DNA of 64,000 nucleotides, from contig NZ_MBEI01000071.1 of NCBI RefSeq assembly GCF_001953985.1, positions 25,739-89,738 of the forward strand, in the 5' to 3' direction. The notes under the pieces are model-generated. The model did not search any database and was not told the DNA's origin. It worked only from the letters and a program-made list of their open reading frames with translations. This document shows positions 29,819 to 39,073 of the stretch, piece after piece. Position numbers and translations under genes: made by a program. Each line of letters starts with the position of its first letter. Position 1 is the first letter of the stretch. The DNA is from Mycobacterium colombiense. Its GTDB lineage: Bacteria; Actinomycetota; Actinomycetes; Mycobacteriales; Mycobacteriaceae.

Positions 29819-30725
29819 GCCCCGCGAGCCGGGCCGCGCCGATCAGGCCGGCCGCGCCGCCGAGCTGGCCCGGCACCACCCGCAGCCCGGACAGGAAGTC
29901 CAGGCCGGCGTATTCGGCGAGCTTGGCCCGCAGCGGGTCGAAGAGCAGCGGCCCGGATTTGGCGACACCTCCGCCGATCACCACGAGACCCAGATCGCAC
30001 ACCGCGCCGACCGAGGCGATCATCGCGGCGAGCCCGTTCGCGCCGTGCTGGAATGCCTGCTGGGCCAACGGGTCTCCGGCCGCCGCCGCGGCGGCCAGCT
30101 CGCTGGCGCCGGCCTCGGGCGGCGCGGACCAGCCGCTCTCCCGCGCCCGGCGCACCATCCACGGCCCGGACGCGACGGTCTCCACGCAGCCGTGACCGCC
30201 GCAGGCGCAGGGCCGCCCGTCCAGTTCGACCACCACGTGCCCGACGTGACCGGCGTTGCCGGTGCGCCCCGAGTAGGGGACGCCGTCGAGCACCAGTCCG
30301 CCGCCCACCCCGGTGGAGACCACCATGCCCAGCATGAATTGGGCGTCCGCGTCTTTCCCCGCTCCGACCCAGTGCTCAGCCAGGGCCATACAGACGCCGT
30401 CACCGGCCAGCACCACCGGTAGTCCCGGCACCGCCGCGGCGACCTTGTCGCGCAACGGGAAACGGTCCCAGCTGTCGATGTTGATCGGGCTGACGGATCC
30501 GCTGCGCAGATCGATGGGTCCGGCCGAGGCGATCCCGACGGCGCCGACCGGGTCGTCCGCCGCCCGCAGCGCGTCGGCGATCATCGCTTCGACGACGGCC
30601 CACACGTCGGCGGCGGCGGGCGTGGTCGGGGTGGGCCGGATGGCGGTGTACACCAGTGTTCCGCCCGAATCCGCCAGCGCGGCAGCGATTTTGGTGCCGC
30701 CGATGTCCAGGCAGAGGGTGAGCAC
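29811..30725 (-). CDS. ROK family sugar kinase (glucokinase-like)
   Basis: Sugar kinase of 304 residues, equivalent to Rv0650. The phosphate-binding motif LDIGGTKIAAAL is at 5-16, the sugar-binding Glu-His block GHVGHVVVE is near 170, and the ROK zinc site CACGGHGCVE follows. GTG start. It lies six bases after the SurA-like gene and 85 codons of convergent tail are clear except for an eight-base overlap with the HxlR gene. Being downstream of an alpha-mannosidase suggests it phosphorylates mannose or glucose released from glycans, which is inferred. Confidence 0.88.
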   Translation of the reverse strand: MLTLCLDIGGTKIAAALADSGGTLVYTAIRPTPTTPAAADVWAVVEAMIADALRAADDPVGAVGIASAGPIDLRSGSVSPINIDSWDRFPLRDKVAAAVPGLPVVLAGDGVCMALAEHWVGAGKDADAQFMLGMVVSTGVGGGLVLDGVPYSGRTGNAGHVGHVVVELDGRPCACGGHGCVETVASGPWMVRRARESGWSAPPEAGASELAAAAAAGDPLAQQAFQHGANGLAAMIASVGAVCDLGLVVIGGGVAKSGPLLFDPLRAKLAEYAGLDFLSGLRVVPGQLGGAAGLIGAARLAGLS

Positions 30726-30730
30726 GGCGC

Positions 30731-31348
30731 TCAATGGCGGTGGGTGTTGTCGGGTTGGCGGGGGTCGCCGGGATGCTCGTAGCCGGGTGCCAGCTCCACC
30801 AACGCGGCGCGGCGCGCATCCAGCCACAACCGGAAGGCGCGCCGCCGCGCGGCGCCGCGCAGGTGCTCCTCGATCGCCGATCGCACCTGGTCCAGCGGTG
30901 GGGCCGCCGACGCCGTTGTGCACCAGCCATGTTCGCCCTCTTGCGGCGCGGCGAAGCGCAGCGGGTTGCGGCCGTGATAGGCGGCCACCTCGGAGTCGGC
31001 CACCCGCACCGCGGCGGTGACGTCGGCGAACAGCGCCCTGGCACGCGGGTCGGCCAGCACGGCGGCGGCGACGCTGCCGATCTCCAGCCGGGCGGTCAAG
31101 TCGGGCAGCAGCTCGGCCTCGGACGGCGCGCCGCGCGCGCTCAGCCCGCGGGCCTGGGCCTCCGCGGCGACCACCCGCTCGGTGACGATGAGCTGGGTCA
31201 GCCACCGCCGTAGCTGGCGGCCCTCGCTGGTGCCGCGGACGGGCAGGGCGGCCGCTCCCCGGCCGGCGCGTAGCCGCGCCTCGGCGGCGTCCAGGACGCT
31301 CGCCGAAACGGGCGTGCCGGCAACGGTCGCTATCGGGTGGATGCTCAT
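30731..31348 (-). CDS. SurA-like protein, conventionally named FabD2
   Basis: Protein of 205 residues equivalent to Rv0649, which databases have called fabD2. I see no transacylase GHSxG active-site motif. Instead the N terminus (IATVAGTPVSASVLDA) and the helical stretch ending LTQLIVTERVVAAEAQARGL look like the N-terminal domain of SurA/PrsA-type chaperones, and VADSEVAAYHGRNPLRFAAPQ plus the late RAFRLWLDARRAA helix resemble their second half without a PPIase domain. No signal peptide is seen. The C terminus is an unusual polar tail (GYEHPGDPRQPDNTHRH). Its ATG overlaps the mannosidase stop (ATGA), so it is translationally coupled. Function unresolved. Confidence 0.7.
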   Translation of the reverse strand: MSIHPIATVAGTPVSASVLDAAEARLRAGRGAAALPVRGTSEGRQLRRWLTQLIVTERVVAAEAQARGLSARGAPSEAELLPDLTARLEIGSVAAAVLADPRARALFADVTAAVRVADSEVAAYHGRNPLRFAAPQEGEHGWCTTASAAPPLDQVRSAIEEHLRGAARRRAFRLWLDARRAALVELAPGYEHPGDPRQPDNTHRH

Positions 31349-34300
31349 GTCACCGTCACCTTCACCGCCGGCGAGTAGACCAGTCGGCCGGCGCAGCCGA
31401 TCCGCACCAGTGCCCACCACTGGCCGGGTTCCAGCCAGGACGGCGGGGTCAGCTGGAAGCCTAGGTCGACGGTGCCGCGGGAGGGTAGCACCGCGCCGAG
31501 GGCGCCCGGACCCATCCATTCCCAGGTGCCCCAGGGGCTGATCAGGTGCGCCTCCAGCGCCAGGTCGGCGCAGGCGTGGCTGCCGACGGTGACGGTCAGG
31601 GCGCCTGCTTCACCGGGTGGGAGTGTGACCTCGGCGGGCCCGTCGGCGAGGTAGATCAGCTCGCCCGCTGCCCCGCCCACGGTCACCACGCAGACGTCCT
31701 CGACGGGTTGGCGCCAGGAGGCCGGGAGGTCGTCGCCGGTGACGCGGAGTTCGGCGCGGACCGGGTACAGGCCGGGTTCTGCGTGCTCGCAGACCGACAC
31801 CACCACGTCTTTGTAGAAGTGGTCGCCGACGCGCCGGCTGACGGGCAACTCGGCGGGCCTGGCCGTCCAGCCGTCCGGACACCGCAGGGTGACGGCGCCG
31901 TGCAGCGTGGCGTCGGTGCTGTCGCAGGCCACGGTGACGCGCAGGGTCACCGCGCCTCCAGGCTCCGCGCTCGCCTGCGGCGGGTGCAGGTGGGCGACCA
32001 CCGGCAGCCCGCCGAGCGGCGCTGGGCCGCGATTGTGCAGCCAATACCGCGCGTACAGCGGCTGCGCGGCCTCCGCCTGCGGGGCCAGGTCGGCGGCGCC
32101 GGCCGCGGCCCGGGGCGCATCCACGCGGGCCAGCAGGGTCGCCACCTGGTAGCCGTGCAGCTCGACCGAGGACACGGGTTCGGGATGGGTTTCCAGCAGA
32201 TCGGCGCGACGCAGGTCGCGCAGCGTCGCGACGTCCGAGTCGATGACGACGGGGGTGCGGGCGCCGGTGGTCTCCACCAGGCGCAGGGCCACCGCGTTCG
32301 GGTCCAGCGGCGCCGCGCTGCCCTCGGTCAGTGGGTTGCCGGCTGCCTTGAGGGCGCCCAGCTGTACCGATTCGGGCTCGACGCGCAGCAGCGAACCGGC
32401 CGGCGGGAGCGCCGCATCCCGCTGGCCTGTAGTGACGGCGAGCAGCGGCTGGGAGAACTGCGCGCTGCGGCTGGGGATGCCGGCCCGCCGCCAGTCGCCC
32501 GCCCCGCTGACCAACGCGTAGTCGAAGGCGTGGGTCCAGTGCTGCAGTTGGAAGTTGGAGCCGTCCGGCGCGGTGCGGCGCGGGTCGTCGATCCATATGC
32601 CCGACGGCCAGCCGGTGCAGGACCGCATCAGCGCGGTGTGCAGGGTGCCCTCGGTGTCGACGGCGAAGCTCGGCACCCCGCGGTTGAGCAGGGCGACGGT
32701 GCGGTCTTCGAAAGCGTCCGTCCCCGAGGGCGATTGCTGCGTCACGGCGATCTCGGCGTCGTCGAGGTCGCCGGCCACCGCGGCGATCGCCGCACGCAGT
32801 TCGTCCTCGTCGCGGCCGTCGATGACCAGCACCGGCAGCGCCCGCGGCGAACGCAGGTCGGCGTCGGGCACCCACACCGCGTCCAGCGGCGTCTCGGCCG
32901 GCACCCACACCCGGGCCCGGCCGGTCGCCGCTAACTGGCGCTCCAGCTCGTCGGCGTACACCGGAGCGCCGGCCAGCACGGCCGCGGCGAAGGCGTTGCG
33001 GGCGGGCCCGCCCAGCGCGATGCGCACGTCGGGCAGGTTCGAATCGACCTCGAGGTGGCCGTAGCGCGGCTTGCCCGCCGCGCTGCAGGTGGCCGTGACG
33101 CCGGCGCGCACCAGCGCGACCATCAGCTCGCGGGCCAGCGGCCCGGCCATCGCCTCGGTCGGCGACACCACCTCGGCGACCGACACGGCCCGCACGTCCG
33201 TGTCCGACACCCGGATCCTTGCCGCCGAGGACAGGCCGAACCAGCCGTACGCCGGGTTGTCCAGGGTCCACAGGTGCCGGGCGGTGTCCACCGCATCGGG
33301 CCCGTCGTGCAGCAGCGCGAAACCGCGGCCGACGACGGCGTCGCCCACCTCGCTGACCGGCATGGCCCCTGGCACCGGGCACGGCCAGCGCAGCCGCACC
33401 AACTGGTCGGCGCCGCTGAACCCGTCGATGGTGGTGCGGCAGTCCACCCGCGCGACGCCACGCCACAGCGTCAGCTTCTGGGTGTAGCGCAGCAGCGTGC
33501 CGATTCGGCCCCGCACCACCACCCGCTGGCCGAGCGGCCCGTGGAAGGCCTGCACCCGCGCAAGCCCTTCCGACGAGCACACCACCGGCCCCTTGGGCAG
33601 CAGGTGCCACGGGCCCTCACCCTGGCTCGGGTGCGCCGGGTACTCCTCGTAGACGGCGAGCTCGTTGCCCACTCGGCCGTCGGCGATCAGCTCGCGGCCG
33701 TCCTGCAGCAGCGAGGCGATCCCGCCGCCGCGCGCCGGGTCGACCTCGAGGCGGTAGTGCTCGTTGGCGATCACCGATCCCGCGACCGGTTCCCAGCCGG
33801 CCGGTTCGCCCCGGCCGGGCGCGGGCACCAGCCGGTATGCCCGCCACCCCAGCGACGGCACCTCGCGCGCCAGCCAGCTGACCGAGCGGCCGTCGTGCTC
33901 GACATGCGCCGCCAGCTGGGTACCGTCGCCGTCGAGCACCCGCACCCGGTCGCCCAGCGGGCGGTCGAGGCGCGCGGTGACGATGTCGGTGCGCCGGCAG
34001 GTCAGCGGATTCCACACGATCACGTCGCCCTGACCGCCGCTGGACAGTAGCGCCAGCGAGTTGTCGCGGGCCGCGCGGCCCAGCTCCCAGGCGTCGCGCC
34101 ATCCGGTCAGCAGGTCGAGGTACACCTGGTCGGATTCCGAGCCGGTGATGGCGTCGTGGTGCGCGCCGTAGACCAGCTGCACCCAGGCCTTGGCCAGGGC
34201 GGCCTGCGGGTATTCGGCGCCGGTCAGCAGCCCGGCGAACACCGCGAAACGCTCGGCCTGCAGCACGGCGTTCTCGGCGGCCCGATTGGCCTGCTTGGTG

Positions 34301-35508
34301 TCGATGTAGGAGACGTCCTTGCCGGTGTAGATCGGGTTCATGTCCCGGGTCTGCGGCGACGGCACGCGGTCGCGCTGCGCCAGTTCGGCGCGCACCGCCG
34401 CGAAGAACTCGCACGGGAGCGCGCACACGAAGCGCGGCCAGGTGTAGCGGGCGGCCCAGTCGCGGTGAATGTCGGTGACCCACTTGTTGGGCGGGGTGTA
34501 GTCGGTGCCGACGGGCAGCAGCACGTTTCGGGTGAGTGCGACCTTCTTGAGCTGGTGGAACAGCTCGTAGGTGGCGTCTTCAGCCTCGCCCAGCGACGCC
34601 GCGGAATCCATCCACCAGCCCGCCGAATAGTGCGCGGGCATGTAATGGGTGAGCAGGCCGCGGCCCGACGGCGAGATCCACTCGAACTCGCTGGCGAACT
34701 GCATGCGCTCGACATCGCCGCTGCCCAGCGCCGGGCCCCATTGGTGGTGCGGTCCCCTGGCCCACGAACTCGACGTCAGGCCGGCGTCGGCGGCCATCCC
34801 CGGGAATTGCGGATCGTGGCCGAACACGTCCAGCTGCCACGCGGTGGCCGGGTTCGCCCCCATGACGTGACGTTGAAACCCCATGCCGTGCACCAGGTTC
34901 CGAATCGTCGTTTCCGGGCTGGTGAGGTTGGTGTTGGGTTCGTTGTAGGTGCCGCCCATCACCTCGACGCGGCCCTGGCCGATGAATCGGCGCAGGTCGG
35001 CCCGGTCCTCGGGGCGGGTGTCCCAGTACGGCTTGAGGTAGTCAACCTCGGCCAGCACGAACTTGTAGTCGGGGTCGCGGCGCGCCAGCTCCAGGTGCGC
35101 GTGCACCAGGTCGAAGCCGTTGGTCTGGCGGGCCCGCCCCGGCGGGTCCTCGGTCCACTCGCTGGTATAGGCGCCCTGCGTGTTCCACCACACCGGGTCG
35201 TAGTGGAAATGGCTGACCATGAACATGGTCCAGCCGGGCTCGGCCACGGTGAACTCGAACGGCAGCCGCTGACCGCCGGCGAGCGCCCGCGCGGGCCGGA
35301 CCTGCCCGGCGACCGGGTCCTCGACTGCCACTGCAATCTCGATGAGCTCGTCGCCAATGTCGGCGACCGCCTCCCCGGTCAGACCGTCCCCGTCGATGCG
35401 GATCGGCGTCGGTTCGGTACACCCAACAAGACCGACGCGCACCAGTTGCAGCGGCGCCTCGGGCGGTCCGACGAACAGTTCGGTCGAGGCCACCGAAGTC
35501 ACCTGCAT
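31345..35508 (-). CDS. GH38 alpha-mannosidase
   Basis: Glycoside hydrolase family 38 enzyme of 1387 residues, corresponding to Rv0648 but apparently longer. The zinc-binding motif HFHYDPVWW lies at 100-108, and the catalytic nucleophile is probably Asp227 in WQLDVFGHDPQF. The middle helical domain follows, with HDAITGSESDQVY near 520, then a large beta-rich C-terminal half including NEW3-like domains (near PGGAVTLRVTVACD). No signal peptide, so it is probably cytosolic and trims mannosides taken up or released in the cell. It is the first gene of mannosidase, SurA-like protein, ROK kinase. Confidence 0.92.
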   Translation of the reverse strand: MQVTSVASTELFVGPPEAPLQLVRVGLVGCTEPTPIRIDGDGLTGEAVADIGDELIEIAVAVEDPVAGQVRPARALAGGQRLPFEFTVAEPGWTMFMVSHFHYDPVWWNTQGAYTSEWTEDPPGRARQTNGFDLVHAHLELARRDPDYKFVLAEVDYLKPYWDTRPEDRADLRRFIGQGRVEVMGGTYNEPNTNLTSPETTIRNLVHGMGFQRHVMGANPATAWQLDVFGHDPQFPGMAADAGLTSSSWARGPHHQWGPALGSGDVERMQFASEFEWISPSGRGLLTHYMPAHYSAGWWMDSAASLGEAEDATYELFHQLKKVALTRNVLLPVGTDYTPPNKWVTDIHRDWAARYTWPRFVCALPCEFFAAVRAELAQRDRVPSPQTRDMNPIYTGKDVSYIDTKQANRAAENAVLQAERFAVFAGLLTGAEYPQAALAKAWVQLVYGAHHDAITGSESDQVYLDLLTGWRDAWELGRAARDNSLALLSSGGQGDVIVWNPLTCRRTDIVTARLDRPLGDRVRVLDGDGTQLAAHVEHDGRSVSWLAREVPSLGWRAYRLVPAPGRGEPAGWEPVAGSVIANEHYRLEVDPARGGGIASLLQDGRELIADGRVGNELAVYEEYPAHPSQGEGPWHLLPKGPVVCSSEGLARVQAFHGPLGQRVVVRGRIGTLLRYTQKLTLWRGVARVDCRTTIDGFSGADQLVRLRWPCPVPGAMPVSEVGDAVVGRGFALLHDGPDAVDTARHLWTLDNPAYGWFGLSSAARIRVSDTDVRAVSVAEVVSPTEAMAGPLARELMVALVRAGVTATCSAAGKPRYGHLEVDSNLPDVRIALGGPARNAFAAAVLAGAPVYADELERQLAATGRARVWVPAETPLDAVWVPDADLRSPRALPVLVIDGRDEDELRAAIAAVAGDLDDAEIAVTQQSPSGTDAFEDRTVALLNRGVPSFAVDTEGTLHTALMRSCTGWPSGIWIDDPRRTAPDGSNFQLQHWTHAFDYALVSGAGDWRRAGIPSRSAQFSQPLLAVTTGQRDAALPPAGSLLRVEPESVQLGALKAAGNPLTEGSAAPLDPNAVALRLVETTGARTPVVIDSDVATLRDLRRADLLETHPEPVSSVELHGYQVATLLARVDAPRAAAGAADLAPQAEAAQPLYARYWLHNRGPAPLGGLPVVAHLHPPQASAEPGGAVTLRVTVACDSTDATLHGAVTLRCPDGWTARPAELPVSRRVGDHFYKDVVVSVCEHAEPGLYPVRAELRVTGDDLPASWRQPVEDVCVVTVGGAAGELIYLADGPAEVTLPPGEAGALTVTVGSHACADLALEAHLISPWGTWEWMGPGALGAVLPSRGTVDLGFQLTPPSWLEPGQWWALVRIGCAGRLVYSPAVKVTVT

Positions 35509-35553
35509 GCCCGCACCTTACGGCGACGCAGGATGGCTGGAAAGGTAACCGTT

Positions 35554-36075
35554 ATGGCGGATCTGACGACCCAACTGGCTGACCAACTCGACTGGCACTG
35601 GCGCAACCAACTGCGCCGACGCCTGGACGGCCTGACCGACGACGAGTACTTCTGGCAACCGGTGCCCGACTGCTGGACTGTGCATCCGGGCGGGTCGATC
35701 GACTTCGCGTTCCCGACGCCCAGCCCCGCGCCGTTCACCACGATCGCGTGGCGCATGGCGCACATCATCGTCGGCGTCTTCGCGATGCGCGCCCATCACC
35801 ATTTCGGCGGACCGCCCGCCGATTACCAGAGCTGGGACTATGCGACCGACGCCGCCACCGCACTGCGCCAGCTCGACCAGGCGTATGCCGAGTGGATCAA
35901 CGGCGTGCGGTCGCTGTCCGCCGCGGACCTGACCCGCCGCTGCGGTGCGGCCGAAGGACCCTACGCCGACTACCCGCTGAGCGAGCTGGTCTTGCACATC
36001 AATCGAGAAGCGATCCACCATGGTGCCGAAATCGCTTGCTTGCGCGACCTTTACGTCCACAGCAGAAGGGATTGA
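35554..36075 (+). CDS. DinB-family protein
   Basis: Four-helix DinB/YfiT-like protein of 173 residues. Metal ligand candidates are His residues in WRMAHIIVG and in the late INREAIHHGAEI. An acidic-aromatic N terminus (QLDWHWRNQLRRRL) starts helix 1. Start chosen at ATG 35554 with GGAAAGG eight bases upstream; ATG 35533 is an alternative. It is divergent from the mannosidase and only two bases upstream of a second DinB-type gene. Some actinobacterial members of this fold are mycothiol-dependent transferases, which is a possible function here. Confidence 0.82.
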   Translation: MADLTTQLADQLDWHWRNQLRRRLDGLTDDEYFWQPVPDCWTVHPGGSIDFAFPTPSPAPFTTIAWRMAHIIVGVFAMRAHHHFGGPPADYQSWDYATDAATALRQLDQAYAEWINGVRSLSAADLTRRCGAAEGPYADYPLSELVLHINREAIHHGAEIACLRDLYVHSRRD

Positions 36076-36077
36076 AA

Positions 36078-36692
36078 ATGCCCGCCCTCGCCCCGCCGGT
36101 GGCCGACGAACGCAGCGCCCTGCGCGAATTCCTGGCGTACCACCAGAGCGCGTATTTCGCGGTCAGCCATGGACTCACCGACGATCAAGCCCGGTCCACG
36201 CCGTCGGTCAGCGCGCTGTCGATCGGTGGGCTGGTCAAGCACGCGACCGGGATGCAGCGCAGCTGGATGGCGCGCGTCGCCGCCGCACCGGACGCGCCGC
36301 CGAAAGATCCGCGCCCGTTCGAGCAGGTCGCCACGGAGTTCGCCGACCAGCACGTGATGCGGCGCGACGAGACGCTGGCCGGGCTGCTGGAGGCGTTCGA
36401 GGCACAGAACGCGACCTCGCTGCGCCTGGTGGAGACCGCCGACCTGGACGCCGCGGTGCCCGTTCCGCGGGACATCCCGTGGTTTCCCAAGAACCAGCAG
36501 GCCTGGTCGGTGCGCTGGGTGATCCTGCACGTGATCAACGAGCTGGCCCGGCATGCCGGGCATGCCGACATCATCCGGGAGACGATCGACGGCGCCACCA
36601 TGTACGAATTGATCGCCGCGCGGGAGGACTGGGCGATCGAGGGCTGGGTGCAGCCCTGGAAAAGCGGGGACGACGGCGGGCGCCCGAGTTAG
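36078..36692 (+). CDS. DinB/DUF664-family protein
   Basis: Second four-helix protein of the DinB superfamily, 204 residues. The pattern GGLVKHATGMQRSWM holds one potential metal His (about residue 55) and VNEL-type VILHVINELARHAGHAD holds two more (about 155-170), the classical DinB triad. Its ATG overlaps the region just after the preceding stop, so the two are co-translated. A mycothiol- or bacillithiol-like transferase or isomerase is the best guess for this subfamily. M. tuberculosis does not, as I recall, have this pair at this position. Confidence 0.85.
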   Translation: MPALAPPVADERSALREFLAYHQSAYFAVSHGLTDDQARSTPSVSALSIGGLVKHATGMQRSWMARVAAAPDAPPKDPRPFEQVATEFADQHVMRRDETLAGLLEAFEAQNATSLRLVETADLDAAVPVPRDIPWFPKNQQAWSVRWVILHVINELARHAGHADIIRETIDGATMYELIAAREDWAIEGWVQPWKSGDDGGRPS

Positions 36693-36733
36693 AGGATTGG
36701 GACTCATCCGTGCCGATTTGGCACACTGCACAG

Positions 36734-38080
36734 ATGAGCTCTGCCAAACATCGAGAGGGCGCCAAGCTCGACCGGGTGCCGTTGCCGGTCGAAGCGGCCC
36801 GGGTTGCCGTGACAGGTTGGCAGGTCACCCGCACCGCCGCCCGCATCGTCACCAAGCTGCCGGGCAGGGGTCCGTGGCAGCAGAAGGTGATCAAGCAGCT
36901 CCCGCAGACCTTCGCCGACCTGGGACCGACGTACGTAAAGTTCGGCCAGATCATCGCGTCGAGTCCCGGCGCGTTCGGTGAATCGCTGTCCCGGGAGTTC
37001 CGCGGCCTGCTCGACCGGGTGCCGCCCGCCGACGCCGACGAGGTGCACAAGCTCTTCGTCGAAGACCTCGGCGGTGACCCGTCGGAGCTGTTCGCCAAAT
37101 GGGACGAGACGCCGTTCGCCTCGGCGTCCATCGCGCAGGTGCACTACGCCACCCTGCACAGCGGCGAGGAGGTCGTCGTCAAGATCCAGCGCCCGGGCAT
37201 CCGGCGCCGGGTCGCGGCCGACCTGCAGATCCTCAAGCGTTTCGCCCAGGCCGTCGAACTGGCCAAGCTGGGCCGCCGACTCTCGGCTCAGGACGTGGTC
37301 GCCGACTTCTCCGACAACCTGGCCGAGGAGCTGAACTTCCGGCTGGAGGCGCAGTCGATGGAGGCGTGGGTGTCCCACCTGCACGCCTCCCCGCTGGGCA
37401 AGAACATCCGGGTGCCGCAGGTGTTCTGGGACTTCACCAGCGACCGGGTACTGACCATGGAGCGGGTGCACGGCATCCGCATCGACGACGTCGCCGCCAT
37501 CCGCAAGGCCGGCTTCGACGGCACCGAGCTGGTCAAGGCGCTGCTGTTCTCGCTGTTCGAGGGCGGCCTGCGGCACGGGCTGTTCCACGGCGACCTGCAC
37601 GCCGGCAACCTCTACGTCGACGACCAGGGCCGCATCGTCTTCTTCGACTTCGGGATCATGGGCCGCATCGATCCGCGCACCCGCTGGCTGCTGCGCGAGC
37701 TGGTGTACGCGCTGCTGGTCAAGAAGGACCACGCGGCGGCGGGCAAGATCGTCGTGCTGATGGGCGCCGTCGGCACTATGAAGCCGGAGGCCGAGGCCGC
37801 CAAAGACCTGGAGAAGTTCGCGACTCCGCTGACGATGTCGACGCTGGGTGACATGTCCTACGCCGACATCGGCCGCCAGCTGTCGGCGCTGGCCGACGCC
37901 TACGACGTCAAGCTCCCCCGCGAGCTGGTGCTGATCGGCAAGCAATTCCTCTACGTCGAGCGCTACATGAAGCTGCTGGCGCCCAAGTGGCAGATGATGT
38001 CGGATCCGCAACTGACGGGCTATTTCGCGAACTTCATGGTCGAAGTCAGTCGCGAGCACTCCTCCGACGTCGAGGTCTGA
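36734..38080 (+). CDS. ABC1/UbiB-family atypical kinase
   Basis: Protein-kinase-like ATPase of 448 residues, equivalent to Rv0647c. The family motifs are clear: KFGQII (the KxGQ motif, about 74-79), the Ala-rich loop ASASIAQVH, the Lys of VVVKIQRPG, HGDLHAGNLY (catalytic loop) and FDFGIMGRI (metal loop). UbiB proteins support quinone or lipid metabolism at membranes; in mycobacteria the target is unknown. The ATG at 36734 begins MSSAKHREG. Its stop overlaps the lipG start (TGATG). Confidence 0.9.
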   Translation: MSSAKHREGAKLDRVPLPVEAARVAVTGWQVTRTAARIVTKLPGRGPWQQKVIKQLPQTFADLGPTYVKFGQIIASSPGAFGESLSREFRGLLDRVPPADADEVHKLFVEDLGGDPSELFAKWDETPFASASIAQVHYATLHSGEEVVVKIQRPGIRRRVAADLQILKRFAQAVELAKLGRRLSAQDVVADFSDNLAEELNFRLEAQSMEAWVSHLHASPLGKNIRVPQVFWDFTSDRVLTMERVHGIRIDDVAAIRKAGFDGTELVKALLFSLFEGGLRHGLFHGDLHAGNLYVDDQGRIVFFDFGIMGRIDPRTRWLLRELVYALLVKKDHAAAGKIVVLMGAVGTMKPEAEAAKDLEKFATPLTMSTLGDMSYADIGRQLSALADAYDVKLPRELVLIGKQFLYVERYMKLLAPKWQMMSDPQLTGYFANFMVEVSREHSSDVEV

Positions 38081-38985
38081 TGGAGGTCCGCACCGGGAAC
38101 GCCACATCAGGCGATCTGAAGCTCTACTACGAGGACATGGGCGACATCGACGACCCGCCCGTCCTGCTGATCATGGGACTGGGAGCCCAGCTGCTGCTGT
38201 GGCGGGTCGCGTTCTGCGAGAAGCTGGTCGGCCACGGCCTGCGCGTCATCCGGTACGACAACCGCGACGTCGGCCTGTCCAGCAAGACGCAGCACCGCAG
38301 CTCGGGCCAGCCGCTGGTGACCAAGCTGCTGCGGTCCTGGCTGGGTCTGCCCAGCCAGTCGGCGTACCGGCTCGAAGACATGGCCGACGACGCCGCCGCC
38401 GTGCTGGATCATCTGGGCATCGAGGACGCCCACATCGTGGGCGCGTCGATGGGCGGCATGATCGCGCAGATCTTCGCCGCACGATTCCCCGGGCGGACCA
38501 GGACCCTGGCGGTCATCTTCTCCAGCAACAATTCGGCGCTGCTGCCGCCGCCGGCCCCGCGCGCGCTGCTGGCACTGCTGAAGGGTCCGCCGCCCGACTC
38601 GCCGCGCGAGGTGATCATCGACAACGCGGTGCGCGTCGGAAACATCATCGGCAGCCCGCGCTATCGCGTGCCCGAAGAGCAGGCCCGCGCCGAGGCCGCC
38701 GAGGGCTACGACCGCAATTACTACCCCCAGGGCGTGGCGAGGCATTTCGGCGCGGTGCTGGGCAGCGGCAGCTTGCGCCGCTACAACCGTGAGACCACCG
38801 CGCCGACAGTGGTGATCCACGGCCGGGCCGACAAGCTGATGCGGCCGTTCGGGGGGCGCGCCGTGGCGCGGGCCATCGACGGAGCCCGATTGGTGACATT
38901 CGACGGAATGGGTCATGATCTTCCACAGCAGTTGTGGGATCAGGTGATCGGTGTGCTGACGAAAAACTTCAGCAGGGCCAGCTAG
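38080..38985 (+). CDS. lipG: alpha/beta hydrolase LipG
   Basis: Serine esterase/lipase of 301 residues, equivalent to Rv0646c. The fold begins with the LLIMGLGAQL oxyanion region. The nucleophile elbow is GASMGGM (about 125-131), the acid is probably the Asp of IHGRADKLM and the base the His of DGMGHDLP. No signal peptide. It is translationally coupled to the UbiB gene and followed by the mycolate methyltransferases, the same order as M. tuberculosis. A role in processing methylated mycolyl or phospholipid esters has been proposed for the family. Confidence 0.9.
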   Translation: MEVRTGNATSGDLKLYYEDMGDIDDPPVLLIMGLGAQLLLWRVAFCEKLVGHGLRVIRYDNRDVGLSSKTQHRSSGQPLVTKLLRSWLGLPSQSAYRLEDMADDAAAVLDHLGIEDAHIVGASMGGMIAQIFAARFPGRTRTLAVIFSSNNSALLPPPAPRALLALLKGPPPDSPREVIIDNAVRVGNIIGSPRYRVPEEQARAEAAEGYDRNYYPQGVARHFGAVLGSGSLRRYNRETTAPTVVIHGRADKLMRPFGGRAVARAIDGARLVTFDGMGHDLPQQLWDQVIGVLTKNFSRAS

Positions 38986-39073
38986 CCAAAAACACTCGGT
39001 GGAAACGCATCCCCGTGATCTTCCGTCCATATCGCAGGGCTGTACCGTTGGCAGAGAAGGGTGGGTGTCCCAA

